The notes below the pieces were generated by a model, which was not told the DNA's origin, searched no databases, and saw only the letters and a program-made list of their open reading frames with translations. Of a stretch of DNA of 8,462 bases, positions 1-5,891 are shown piece after piece (the stretch's first letter is position 1; each line of letters starts with the position of its first letter). The position numbers and the translations under genes were made by a program. The stretch spans positions 1 to 8,462 of the forward strand of contig CAYWTS010000064.1 of NCBI GenBank assembly GCA_964461265.1. The letters run 5' to 3'. This DNA is from CAYWTS01 sp964461265 (lineage in GTDB: Bacteria; Bacteroidota; Ignavibacteria; Tepidaquicellales; OLB5).

Positions 1-178
1 CCTTCATCAGAACTTAATGGTCAGAATAAACCCTTCTACCTTAAATTGTTTTTGCAGGATTACATTTCACCAACAATTCCCTGCAAAAGAGAAGATAATA
101 TATACAAAATGTATCCATCTTTTCCCTCTGCGAGGATAAAAATTACAAATTAAAACAGTTTAAAATGTTTTTCTAAAG
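1..178. other. Left-edge region, no confident gene
   Basis: No gene can be called here with confidence. Plus-strand frame 1 is open from the window edge to a TAA at 151-153 (50 codons), so this could be the 3' end of a gene that starts outside the window. Frame 2 is also open for about 46 codons, though, and the translated sequence resembles no family I know. A perfect 9-bp inverted repeat (TTTTGCAGG at 50-58, CCTGCAAAA at 80-88, 21-base loop) is present but has no T-run after it on the plus strand. Confidence 0.2.
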
Positions 179-307
179 GGGGCTGTCTCAAAAGTGTTTT
201 TATATCCGCAGTCTTTACAGCTGCGTTGCAATTTTCTTGCATTATCGCAACTATGAAAGTTGCGGTTACAGTTTTTTTGCAAGAAAATTGCCTTTTGAGA
301 CAGCCCC
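179..307. mobile_element. Probable MITE with 16-bp terminal inverted repeats
   Basis: A 129-bp element bounded by perfect 16-bp inverted repeats: GGGGCTGTCTCAAAAG at 179-194 and its exact complement at 292-307. Inside are a second perfect 13-bp inverted repeat (228-240 with 279-291), a terminal hairpin (CGCAACT 246-252 with AGTTGCG 258-264) and a side hairpin (CGCAG 207-211 with CTGCG 221-225). It has no coding capacity. The GGGGCTGTCTCAAAA terminus resembles ends I associate with IS1182/IS5-type insertion sequences of Bacteroidota, which suggests a non-autonomous derivative. No clear target-site duplication is visible. The T-run after 307 means it could also end transcription near the 3' side of msrA. 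Confidence 0.6.
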
Positions 308-380
308 TTTTTATTTCATCCTGAAACCTTAATAGAAATTGCTTATATCAGTCCTTTACGTAACATCAATATTATATGCA

Positions 381-1046
381 CTACTTAGCTTCATCTTTCA
401 GTAAATAATCATACTCTTTGTAAAATTTCCTTACTTTCGGGGCTATAACAAGAGAACAGTAGGACTTTTCGGGGTTATCTTTATAATAGTTCTGGTGATA
501 ATCTTCTGCTTTATAGAATTCCATAAACGGTGAAATTTCGGTAATTATAGGTTCATCCCATAATTTGGAATCTTCTGTCTTTTTCTTAGAATTTTCAGCA
601 GAGATTTTTTGCTCATCATTATGGTAAAAAATAACCGAACGGTACTGTGTGCCTACATCTGCACCCTGCCGGTTTAAAGTGGTCGGGTCATGAACGTGCC
701 AGAATACTTCGAGTATCTGGTCATATGAAATTATAGCTGGATTAAATGTAATTTGCACAACCTCGGCATGACCTGTTGTACCGGAACAGACTTCCTGGTA
801 GGTGGGGTATTTAGTTGTTCCGCCTGAATAACCCGATTCAACCTTCTCCACCCCTTTTAGGTCCTGAAATATTGCTTCAATACACCAGAAGCATCCTCCT
901 CCAAATGTTGCTGTTTCTAATTTTGAAGTATCCTTCATTTGTTCTCCTATGTTATTAATAATTTTAGTTGTTACTCTGCTCCGGCTGTTTAAGCTGCATC
1001 CTTCGAAAAGAAAAACTATTGCTGCAAATATAATTAAGATTTTCAT
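381..1046 (-). CDS. msrA: Peptide-methionine (S)-S-oxide reductase MsrA, lipoprotein form
   Basis: MsrA reduces methionine-S-sulfoxide in proteins back to methionine. The 221-aa product has the catalytic motif GCFWC at residues 51-55 (nucleophile Cys52, with a second Cys55), then SGYSGG at 71-76, GHAEVV with the acid Glu95, DVGTQYRS with Asp130 and Tyr135, and YCSLVIAPK near the end with Cys197 as the likely resolving cysteine. Residues 1-16 form a hydrophobic signal ending in FEGC, a weak but plausible lipobox that would lipidate Cys17 and place the enzyme in the envelope. Residues 18-44 look like a linker. An alternative start at Met37 would give a cytosolic enzyme, but the first ATG has a good ribosome site (AAGGGA, complement of 1051-1056). 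The stop is TAG. The family call is very secure; the lipidation is inferred. Confidence 0.96.
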   Translation of the reverse strand: MKILIIFAAIVFLFEGCSLNSRSRVTTKIINNIGEQMKDTSKLETATFGGGCFWCIEAIFQDLKGVEKVESGYSGGTTKYPTYQEVCSGTTGHAEVVQITFNPAIISYDQILEVFWHVHDPTTLNRQGADVGTQYRSVIFYHNDEQKISAENSKKKTEDSKLWDEPIITEISPFMEFYKAEDYHQNYYKDNPEKSYCSLVIAPKVRKFYKEYDYLLKDEAK

Positions 1047-1355
1047 TGCTTCCCTTTTTTATAACTAAGATACATATATATACAAAAAGACTTTAATAAA
1101 AGTTCTAGAAAAATAATATCGGGTAAATAGGTATAACAAACTTAATTATCATATATTGACTATACTTTAATATCATTCGATTCTTACCTTTAAGTCGCGC
1201 TTATTTGTGTTTTTCGCGGCTAGTTTAATTAAGATGAAATCATCAATGGTGCACAACAGTAAAAATAACATTACTTTTATCTTTTTTATTACATATTTTA
1301 ATACAGCAAAGCTACAATAATTAATTCCATTTCAGTAACTTAACAAATTAAGGTT
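1047..1355. promoter_or_regulatory. Divergent intergenic region, msrA / VCBS-protein gene
   Basis: This 309-bp AT-rich spacer separates divergently transcribed genes and must hold promoters for both. On the minus strand TAAGTTTG (1144 to 1137) fits the Bacteroidota -7 consensus TAnnTTTG and could drive msrA with a leader of roughly 80 bases, but no TTG lies at the expected -33 distance. A 7-bp stem with one G-T pair (AGTCGCG 1193-1199 with CGCGGCT 1215-1221, 15-base loop) is the only GC-rich island. No riboswitch or small RNA is recognised. The plus-strand gene has only a weak AAGG (1350-1353) two bases before its ATG. Confidence 0.35.
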
Positions 1356-3203
1356 ATGAAAAACACCGGTTTAATTTTACTGCTTGTACTGTTAATAATT
1401 ACAATCTCTTTTTCACCATCGGAATTAATCTTATTATCTTACATCGAATCATCAGCCGGGTTTCAAACTATCACACTTGAAAACGGTAGAACTGAACTGG
1501 AATTTGCCGATATTAACAAAGACGGAAATCCCGATGTGCTCTCGATAGGTGACCACGGAAGTCCGCTGATTAATTCACAGCAGCATGGTGTGATGGTTTG
1601 GTTTGGCAATGGGACAGGAGCAAACTGGTCGATTTACCAGAACGGTAACTTTGGTTATGGCGGAATTGCAATTGGTGACGTTAACAATGACGGCAAATAT
1701 GATATCGGATACGGGATGCATCACAATTATTCCAGCACTGATTTCGGCGACCAGCTCCTTGAAGTTGCCTTAGGCGACGGAACGGGTCAGAACTGGACAC
1801 CATGGGACGACAGCCTCGCTACACAAGGTGAGACGTGGGGAATGTTCTCAACTGACTTTGGCGATGCAGATAATGACGGACTGCTGGATGTTGGCTCGAT
1901 CTCATTCGGCTGTTGTGCCGGCATACACGTTTATAGAAACATGGGTGCGGGTAAGTGGCGACAGACATTCGGCTTTACAGGCGGTAACAGCAATATGGAA
2001 TTCGTATTCGGTGATATAAATAATGACGGAAATATTGACTTTGCAGCAGGTCATCAAAACGGTGCGGTATATTTCGGAAACGGCGACGGTACATTTACTT
2101 TAAAACATAACAACCTTCCACCGGGAGGAACGTCCGGCTTAAGGGGTTTATCGCTCGGTGATGTTAATAATGACGGCGGTAAAGATATTGCCTTTACAAC
2201 CTCTGCAGGTGCTGTAAATGTCTGGAAATGGAATAACGGAACACAAGCATGGGATAATTTATCAGCAAATTTACCGGCATCGGGTAACTATGTTGCAACA
2301 CAGCTTGCCGATATGAACAGAGATGGTTTTCTTGACCTTATAACATTCGGGGGCGGAACAGGAACTGTATGGATTGGAAACGGTGGCACAAGCTGGACAC
2401 AGGATGCCACTATAACTACTCCTTCACCCGGCGGGTATGTTGACCTTGCAGTTGAAGATGCTGACCATAACGGATTCCCCGATATACTTATAGAGGCGAA
2501 CCAGCAAGTAAGCATGTTTAATTATATAAATAAAATCTGGTTTTTCAAAGAAACTACTCCTTATACAGCTTTAAATATAACACAGCAGTTTCCCAAAGGT
2601 TTTGAGCGTCTTAAGAATAATTCTGTCCAATTCATAAAATGGTTAAGCCAAGCACCGCAGGCACAAGTATCTAAAGTGAAACTGGAATTATCCGCAACTG
2701 GAAACGGCGGTCCGTGGACATTAATAAAAGACAGCTTACCTAATAACGGAACTTACCAGTGGGCTGTTCCGCAAAATGTTAATTCCGAAAATTGCTATAT
2801 ACGTAGTACTGTTTTTATACCGGGAACATCAAATACTTTTACAAGCATTACACCAAACCCGTTTATAATAGGAAATCTTGTGGGTATAAAGAAAACAGGA
2901 GAAAATATTCCCAAGGAGTTTACATTATACCAAAATTACCCTAATCCTTTTAATTCAATAACTAAAATTAAATTTGAAATACCTGATTCGTATTTGAACG
3001 AGGGGTTGCCCGCCAGCCGGTGGGTTCAACTGAAAGTATTTAGCATCCTTGGTCAAGAAATTGCAACACTAGTTAATAAAAATCTAAATCCGGGTGTGTA
3101 TGTATCTGAATTTGACGGCTCTGACTTCCCCAGTGGAATATACTTTTACAATATTACAGCCGGTAATTTCACAGATACAAAACGTATGATCCTCCTTCGT
3201 TAA
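1356..3203 (+). CDS. Secreted VCBS/FG-GAP repeat protein with T9SS sorting domain
   Basis: This 615-aa protein is probably exported and then secreted or surface-attached by the type IX system. An N-terminal hydrophobic signal covers about residues 5-18. Seven FG-GAP/VCBS repeats follow, each with a calcium-loop pattern DxDxDGxxD: 52-60, 108-116, 170-178, 220-228, 269-277, 319-327 and 368-376 (the last has Asn in place of the third acidic residue). Such repeats usually build a beta-propeller. Residues 405-505 resemble a Kre9/KNH-type Ig-like module (INITQQFP-like start, VQFIKW, GTYQWAVP). Residues 520-615 are the sorting domain: EFTLYQNYPNPFN at 521-533, ILGQEIATLV, NPGVY, SGIYFY and a basic MILLR end. 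A GC-rich palindrome lies in frame at residues 550-558. There is no catalytic motif, so an adhesive or binding role is an inference. Confidence 0.93.
   Translation: MKNTGLILLLVLLIITISFSPSELILLSYIESSAGFQTITLENGRTELEFADINKDGNPDVLSIGDHGSPLINSQQHGVMVWFGNGTGANWSIYQNGNFGYGGIAIGDVNNDGKYDIGYGMHHNYSSTDFGDQLLEVALGDGTGQNWTPWDDSLATQGETWGMFSTDFGDADNDGLLDVGSISFGCCAGIHVYRNMGAGKWRQTFGFTGGNSNMEFVFGDINNDGNIDFAAGHQNGAVYFGNGDGTFTLKHNNLPPGGTSGLRGLSLGDVNNDGGKDIAFTTSAGAVNVWKWNNGTQAWDNLSANLPASGNYVATQLADMNRDGFLDLITFGGGTGTVWIGNGGTSWTQDATITTPSPGGYVDLAVEDADHNGFPDILIEANQQVSMFNYINKIWFFKETTPYTALNITQQFPKGFERLKNNSVQFIKWLSQAPQAQVSKVKLELSATGNGGPWTLIKDSLPNNGTYQWAVPQNVNSENCYIRSTVFIPGTSNTFTSITPNPFIIGNLVGIKKTGENIPKEFTLYQNYPNPFNSITKIKFEIPDSYLNEGLPASRWVQLKVFSILGQEIATLVNKNLNPGVYVSEFDGSDFPSGIYFYNITAGNFTDTKRMILLR
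3005..3030. repeat. In-frame GC-rich palindrome within the T9SS sorting domain
   Basis: CCCGCC (3009-3014) pairs with GGTGGG (3019-3024) around an AGCC loop, and GTTG (3005-3008) pairs with CAAC (3027-3030) across a TT bulge. This gives a 10-bp stem inside coding sequence. It encodes residues 550-558, between the strands IKFEIP and VQLKVF, where other sorting domains of this type usually have a short loop. It looks like an inserted REP-type palindrome that kept the frame. Confidence 0.5.
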
Positions 3204-3207
3204 CCTA

Positions 3208-3233
3208 CCTACCGAAGCTTTAGCAAAGGCAGG
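3208..3233. repeat. REP-like palindrome between CDSs
   Basis: CCTACC (3208-3213) pairs with GGCAGG (3228-3233) with one mismatch, and GCT/AGC pair in the centre (3217-3224). It begins five bases after the stop of the VCBS-protein gene. The form CCTnCCGAAGC...GCnAAGGCAGG resembles a palindromic repeat I have seen interspersed in FCB-group and candidate-phylum genomes. There is no T-run, so it is not a clear terminator. Confidence 0.45.
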
Positions 3234-3259
3234 AAATATGGAGGACAGGTGTTAATAAA

Positions 3260-3595
3260 ATGACCATAAGTAAAGAGAAACTAATTTCCGGTATTAAAAT
3301 AGTTTTATTAATTTATTTTATACTGCTAACCGTGTTTAACGGAATATTGCTAACCAATTTTCTTACGGAAGTTTTTCATAACGGCGGTGTGAAAAGTTTA
3401 CTATTGATTTGGGGTAAACCGTTTTATTACGGTTTATGTTTTATTGCCGGTCTTTTGCTGTGCGGAATAATTTACCTAATAAATAAAAAACTTATCAAAA
3501 GAACTGCATCCGGTTATTTAAAAAATGAAATTTTTCTGCTGACCGAATCATTTGTTTTGTTCTGGATTATCTTAGCCATAACATTCTCCATATAA
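3260..3595 (+). CDS. Small three-helix membrane protein, unknown function
   Basis: I do not recognise this 111-aa protein. It has three predicted membrane segments, roughly residues 10-35, 55-75 and 91-110, with a short basic N-terminus (KEK), a loop of about 20 residues containing NGGVK, and a basic stretch NKKLIKR at 75-81 after helix two. By the positive-inside rule the N-terminus and the second loop would be cytoplasmic only if the topology is irregular, so orientation is left open. The start is supported by AGGTG at 3247-3251, eight bases upstream; a stronger GGAGG at 3240-3244 lies 15 bases upstream. It follows the VCBS-protein gene by 56 bp in the same direction and could be co-transcribed. 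No conserved catalytic or binding motif is visible. Confidence 0.7.
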   Translation: MTISKEKLISGIKIVLLIYFILLTVFNGILLTNFLTEVFHNGGVKSLLLIWGKPFYYGLCFIAGLLLCGIIYLINKKLIKRTASGYLKNEIFLLTESFVLFWIILAITFSI

Positions 3596-3605
3596 CCCAC
3601 CCCGT

Positions 3606-3642
3606 CTCGACATTACATGTCGAGCCACACCTCCAGCGGAGG
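3606..3642. terminator. Tandem hairpins between convergent genes
   Basis: There are two adjacent perfect hairpins. CTCGACAT (3606-3613) pairs with ATGTCGAG (3617-3624) over a TAC loop, and CCTCC (3630-3634) pairs with GGAGG (3638-3642) over AGC. They lie between the end of the small membrane-protein gene and the convergent PLP-enzyme gene, so they could block transcription from both sides. No proper U-tract follows, so an interspersed repeat is an equally good reading. Confidence 0.45.
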
Positions 3643-3680
3643 GGACTTAACACCTGTTAACTATTACTAATTACTCGTTA

Positions 3681-4868
3681 TTAATTTTTAATTGTATTAA
3701 GAGCTTGTTCCAAGTCGGCAATCAAATCTTCAACATCCTCTATTCCTACCGAAAGTCTCACAAGTCCGTCAGTGATGTTTGCCTTTGCTTTTTCCTCTGG
3801 TGAGACTCCTGCGTGTGTCATAGAAGCGGGGTGCTCAATTAATGATTCCACGCCGCCAAGTGAAACAGCAAGGCAAATCAGTTTTACGCTGTCCATAAGC
3901 TTTCTGCCGGCTTCAAGCCCGCCTTTTACACCGAAGCTTATCATTCCACCGTATCCGCCCATTTGTTTTTTGGCTAGTTCATGATGGGGGTGAGATTTAA
4001 GTCCCGGGTACTTTACCCACTCAACTTTAGGATGTGTTTCAAGCCATTCGGCTATCTGCATTGCATTTTGCTCGGCACGCTCATACCTGAGAGCAAGTGT
4101 CTTCAAACCCCTCAAAACAAGGTAAGCCTGGTGAGGATCCATATTACAGCCCATATTTATCATAAGAGGACGTATTCTTTTATAAAGTTCTTCGGTCTTG
4201 GTCACTATTATACCCCCGACGATATCCGCATGACCGTTTATGAATTTTGTTACCGAGTGCAGAACAATATCAGCACCAAGTTCAAGCGGTTTCTGCCTAA
4301 ACGGACTTGCAAATGTATTATCTACTGCAACCAGCAACCCGTTATTATGTGCAAATTCAGAAATCGCAGCTATATCTGAAATATCGAGTGTAGGATTTGC
4401 AGGACTTTCTATATAAAGAAGCTTTGTGTTCGATTTAACTGCTTTTACGACATTCTCTAATAACGAAGTATTTACAAATGTTGCTTCTACACCAAAGCGT
4501 GAGAAATGATTTTCAAGCACACTTCGTGAAGGTCCGTAAACAGCAGAGGAACTAACTACGTGAGCACCTTTTTCGAGTAACGCCATATAAACAGATGTAA
4601 CCGCTCCCATACCTGAACTTGTGGCAATGCCGTTGTAACCGTTCTCGAGAGCAGCAACACACTGTTCCAGTGAGTTTATTGTAGGATTACCGAGACGTGT
4701 ATAAATATAACCATCGCTTTTGCCTGAAAAGCAATCGGCACCATGCTCTGCACTTTCGAATGCGAAGGTTGAAGTTTGATAAATGGGAACAGTTGCACTG
4801 CCAAAACGGTCTTTATGTGCTCCTGCATGTATTAGTTTTGTATTAAATCCGGTTTTATTTGTGTCCAT
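3681..4868 (-). CDS. Methionine gamma-lyase / cystathionine gamma-lyase-type PLP enzyme
   Basis: This 395-aa protein is a full-length member of the Cys/Met metabolism PLP family (fold type I), which includes cystathionine gamma-synthase, gamma-lyase and methionine gamma-lyase. Landmarks are YTRLGNPT at 56-63 (Tyr56 and Arg58, which bind cofactor phosphate of the partner subunit), SSGMGAV at 84-90, Tyr111 stacking on PLP, ESPANPT at 154-160, Asp183 in AVDNT, the Schiff-base Lys208 in HSVTKF, and LVRLSVG with substrate-binding Arg371. Overall it is closest to methionine gamma-lyase, but the residue matching that enzyme's Cys116 is Pro113 (YGPSR), so the exact substrate is uncertain. The gene starts 24 bp after vapC and has no Shine-Dalgarno sequence. 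The family is certain; the specific reaction is not. Confidence 0.93.
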   Translation of the reverse strand: MDTNKTGFNTKLIHAGAHKDRFGSATVPIYQTSTFAFESAEHGADCFSGKSDGYIYTRLGNPTINSLEQCVAALENGYNGIATSSGMGAVTSVYMALLEKGAHVVSSSAVYGPSRSVLENHFSRFGVEATFVNTSLLENVVKAVKSNTKLLYIESPANPTLDISDIAAISEFAHNNGLLVAVDNTFASPFRQKPLELGADIVLHSVTKFINGHADIVGGIIVTKTEELYKRIRPLMINMGCNMDPHQAYLVLRGLKTLALRYERAEQNAMQIAEWLETHPKVEWVKYPGLKSHPHHELAKKQMGGYGGMISFGVKGGLEAGRKLMDSVKLICLAVSLGGVESLIEHPASMTHAGVSPEEKAKANITDGLVRLSVGIEDVEDLIADLEQALNTIKN

Positions 4869-4871
4869 TAT

Positions 4872-4887
4872 ATTATATAGAATTATA
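4872..4887 (-). promoter_or_regulatory. Two TATAAT hexamers just before the PLP-enzyme start
   Basis: On the minus strand perfect TATAAT hexamers occur at 4887-4882 and 4877-4872, inside the 24-bp vapC/PLP-enzyme spacer. Neither has a recognisable -35 at 16-18 bp. If the first works as a -10, the leader would be only a few bases long. In a sequence this AT-rich they may be chance. Confidence 0.2.
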
Positions 4888-4892
4888 TGCTG

Positions 4893-5264
4893 TTATTTTT
4901 TAATAAATTTTACACCTTCTAAACCTTTAAAATCAGTATCCTGTGTCCATAATACTGCATCATTTAATCGTGCACTTGCATATATTAAGCTATCAGCCAT
5001 TGGAATTTTTAATTTATAACCTAATCTTGCAGCTTCAATAGAAATAGAAGGATTTATATCAATCACCATTGCTTGTTGCATGACTGACAGAGCTTCCATT
5101 GCGGAATATTCGTTCTTTTCGATAAGAACTTTTTTATAAATTTCATAAAGATTAATAACCGATACCAGCAATTTTTCTGTATTTTCAATTATAGGTGCAA
5201 AAATATGTGCATTTTTACCTCCTGTAAAGTACTCAAGCCAACCTGACGAATCGACTAAATTCAT
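4893..5264 (-). CDS. vapC: VapC-type PIN-domain ribonuclease toxin
   Basis: This 123-aa single PIN-domain protein has the usual length of VapC toxins, which are Mg-dependent endoribonucleases that cut tRNA or rRNA when freed from VapB. The acidic active-site residues are all present: Asp5 in LVDSSGW, Glu41 in NLYEIYK, Asp91 in MADSLIY, and Asp109/Asp111 in WTQDTDF near the C-terminus. The start codon overlaps the vapB stop (ATGA at 5264-5261), so translation is probably coupled, which fits a toxin-antitoxin pair. Upstream vapB supplies the antitoxin and the shared promoter lies before it. The gene looks intact and presumably active. The precise RNA target cannot be read from the sequence. Confidence 0.93.
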   Translation of the reverse strand: MNLVDSSGWLEYFTGGKNAHIFAPIIENTEKLLVSVINLYEIYKKVLIEKNEYSAMEALSVMQQAMVIDINPSISIEAARLGYKLKIPMADSLIYASARLNDAVLWTQDTDFKGLEGVKFIKK

Positions 5265-5467
5265 AACCTGTCCTTCTCCCGGATTATTTTAGTGTCCATT
5301 CCTTTTAAAAAACCCCTTGATTCTTTGATATTCCTGAAAGGCATAAATTCAATCCTTTCGCCTATTTGAATAATCTGCAGCTTTTGACCGGGTTTTAATT
5401 TTAGTCTCCTGCGGATTTCCTTGGGTATAACTACCTGATATTTAGGTGATATTGTTACTGTTGTCAT
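5261..5467 (-). CDS. vapB: VapB-type antitoxin, AbrB/SpoVT fold
   Basis: This is a 68-aa antitoxin. Residues 3-46 form an AbrB/MazE-type swapped-hairpin DNA-binding domain, with the typical ISPKYQVVIPKEIR start followed by LKLKPGQKLQI. The tail from about residue 49 (ESRGFLKGMD onwards), charged and less ordered, is the part that in this family wraps the PIN toxin and blocks its active site. It overlaps vapC by four bases. There is no Shine-Dalgarno sequence before the ATG; the leader from the predicted promoter is about 23 bases and A/T-rich. The dimer or the VapBC complex is expected to bind the repeats at 5493-5540 and repress the operon. Confidence 0.93.
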   Translation of the reverse strand: MTTVTISPKYQVVIPKEIRRRLKLKPGQKLQIIQIGERIEFMPFRNIKESRGFLKGMDTKIIREKDRL

Positions 5468-5492
5468 TTTATAAAATTTATTTTCGTATTAC

Positions 5493-5540
5493 GATAAATA
5501 TATCGATAATAAATTAGTATGTCAATGATAAATCGATAAT
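5493..5540 (-). promoter_or_regulatory. vapBC promoter with operator repeats
   Basis: On the minus strand TTGACA (5525-5520) and TATATT (5502-5497) are separated by 17 bases, a near-consensus housekeeping promoter with an expected start around 5490, about 23 bases before vapB. Two direct copies of ATCGATAAT (plus strand 5502-5510 and 5532-5540) sit exactly 30 bp apart, one overlapping the -10/spacer and one just upstream of the -35. Each is preceded by GATAAAT (5493-5499 and 5527-5533). This is the arrangement expected for a VapBC-autoregulated operator; binding itself is inferred. Confidence 0.6.
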
Positions 5541-5598
5541 ATTAATGTATAACTAAGTTTTCCGCAAAAATATCTGTTTTAAGAAATAATAAAAAACT

Positions 5599-5688
5599 GC
5601 ACGCTGATAACACAGATATTAAAGATTTTCACCGATTTTCTATAACTCGTTTCTGTGTACATCAGTAACTTCTGTGTAATCAGTGTGC
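5599..5688. repeat. 90-bp imperfect palindromic intergenic repeat
   Basis: The 18-bp arms at 5599-5616 (GCACGCTGATAACACAGA) and 5671-5688 match as inverted complements at 16 of 18 positions. The inner 54 bases are AT-rich and contain further CTGTGT and GATTTTC words. The style (CTGATNACACAGA...TCTGTGTNATCAG) resembles interspersed repeats I know from FCB-group genomes. It has no coding capacity. It lies upstream of vapBC, 103 bp from the assembly gap. Confidence 0.55.
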
Positions 5689-5791
5689 TAAGTTATGTAC
5701 TCAACTAATGTTTTTCAGAAATTGGTTAAGGAAAAAATTATTACCATGTACTAAGAATGTGTAACGGAACACTATTAAAATTATTATTCCC
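5689..5791. other. Unassigned sequence beside the gap
   Basis: This short stretch joins the palindromic repeat to the gap. On the minus strand one frame is open for 30 codons from the gap to TGA and another for 16 codons to TAA. Neither looks like the expected C-terminus of the esterase across the gap. I see no gene I can support. Confidence 0.3.
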
Positions 5792-5891
5792 NNNNNNNNN
5801 NNNNNNNNNNNNNNNNNNNNNNNNNNNNNNNNNNNNNNNNNNNNNNNNNNNNNNNNNNNNNNNNNNNNNNNNNNNNNNNNNNNNNNNNNNN
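5792..5891. other. Assembly gap (100 N)
   Basis: Exactly 100 consecutive Ns, the usual placeholder for a scaffold gap of unknown length. It cuts the 3' end of the esterase gene. Translations that run through it are not real. Confidence 0.98.

Noticed and set aside
1..153. Definite 3' end of an upstream gene in frame 1
   Set aside because: Two frames are open side by side over the same stretch and neither translation is recognisable, so it stays a weak possibility only.
1156..1192. Promoter for the VCBS-protein gene using TTG at 1156-1158 and TACCTTTA at 1185-1192
   Set aside because: The spacer of 26 bases is too long for the Bacteroidota -33/-7 pair, and the second element lacks the final G.
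3981..4379. 132-codon plus-strand open frame
   Set aside because: It lies wholly antisense to the well-supported PLP-enzyme gene and its translation resembles no protein family.
5493..5688. CRISPR-like array upstream of vapB
   Set aside because: There are only two short direct repeats (9 bp) and one palindromic repeat, with no regular repeat-spacer pattern and no cas genes.
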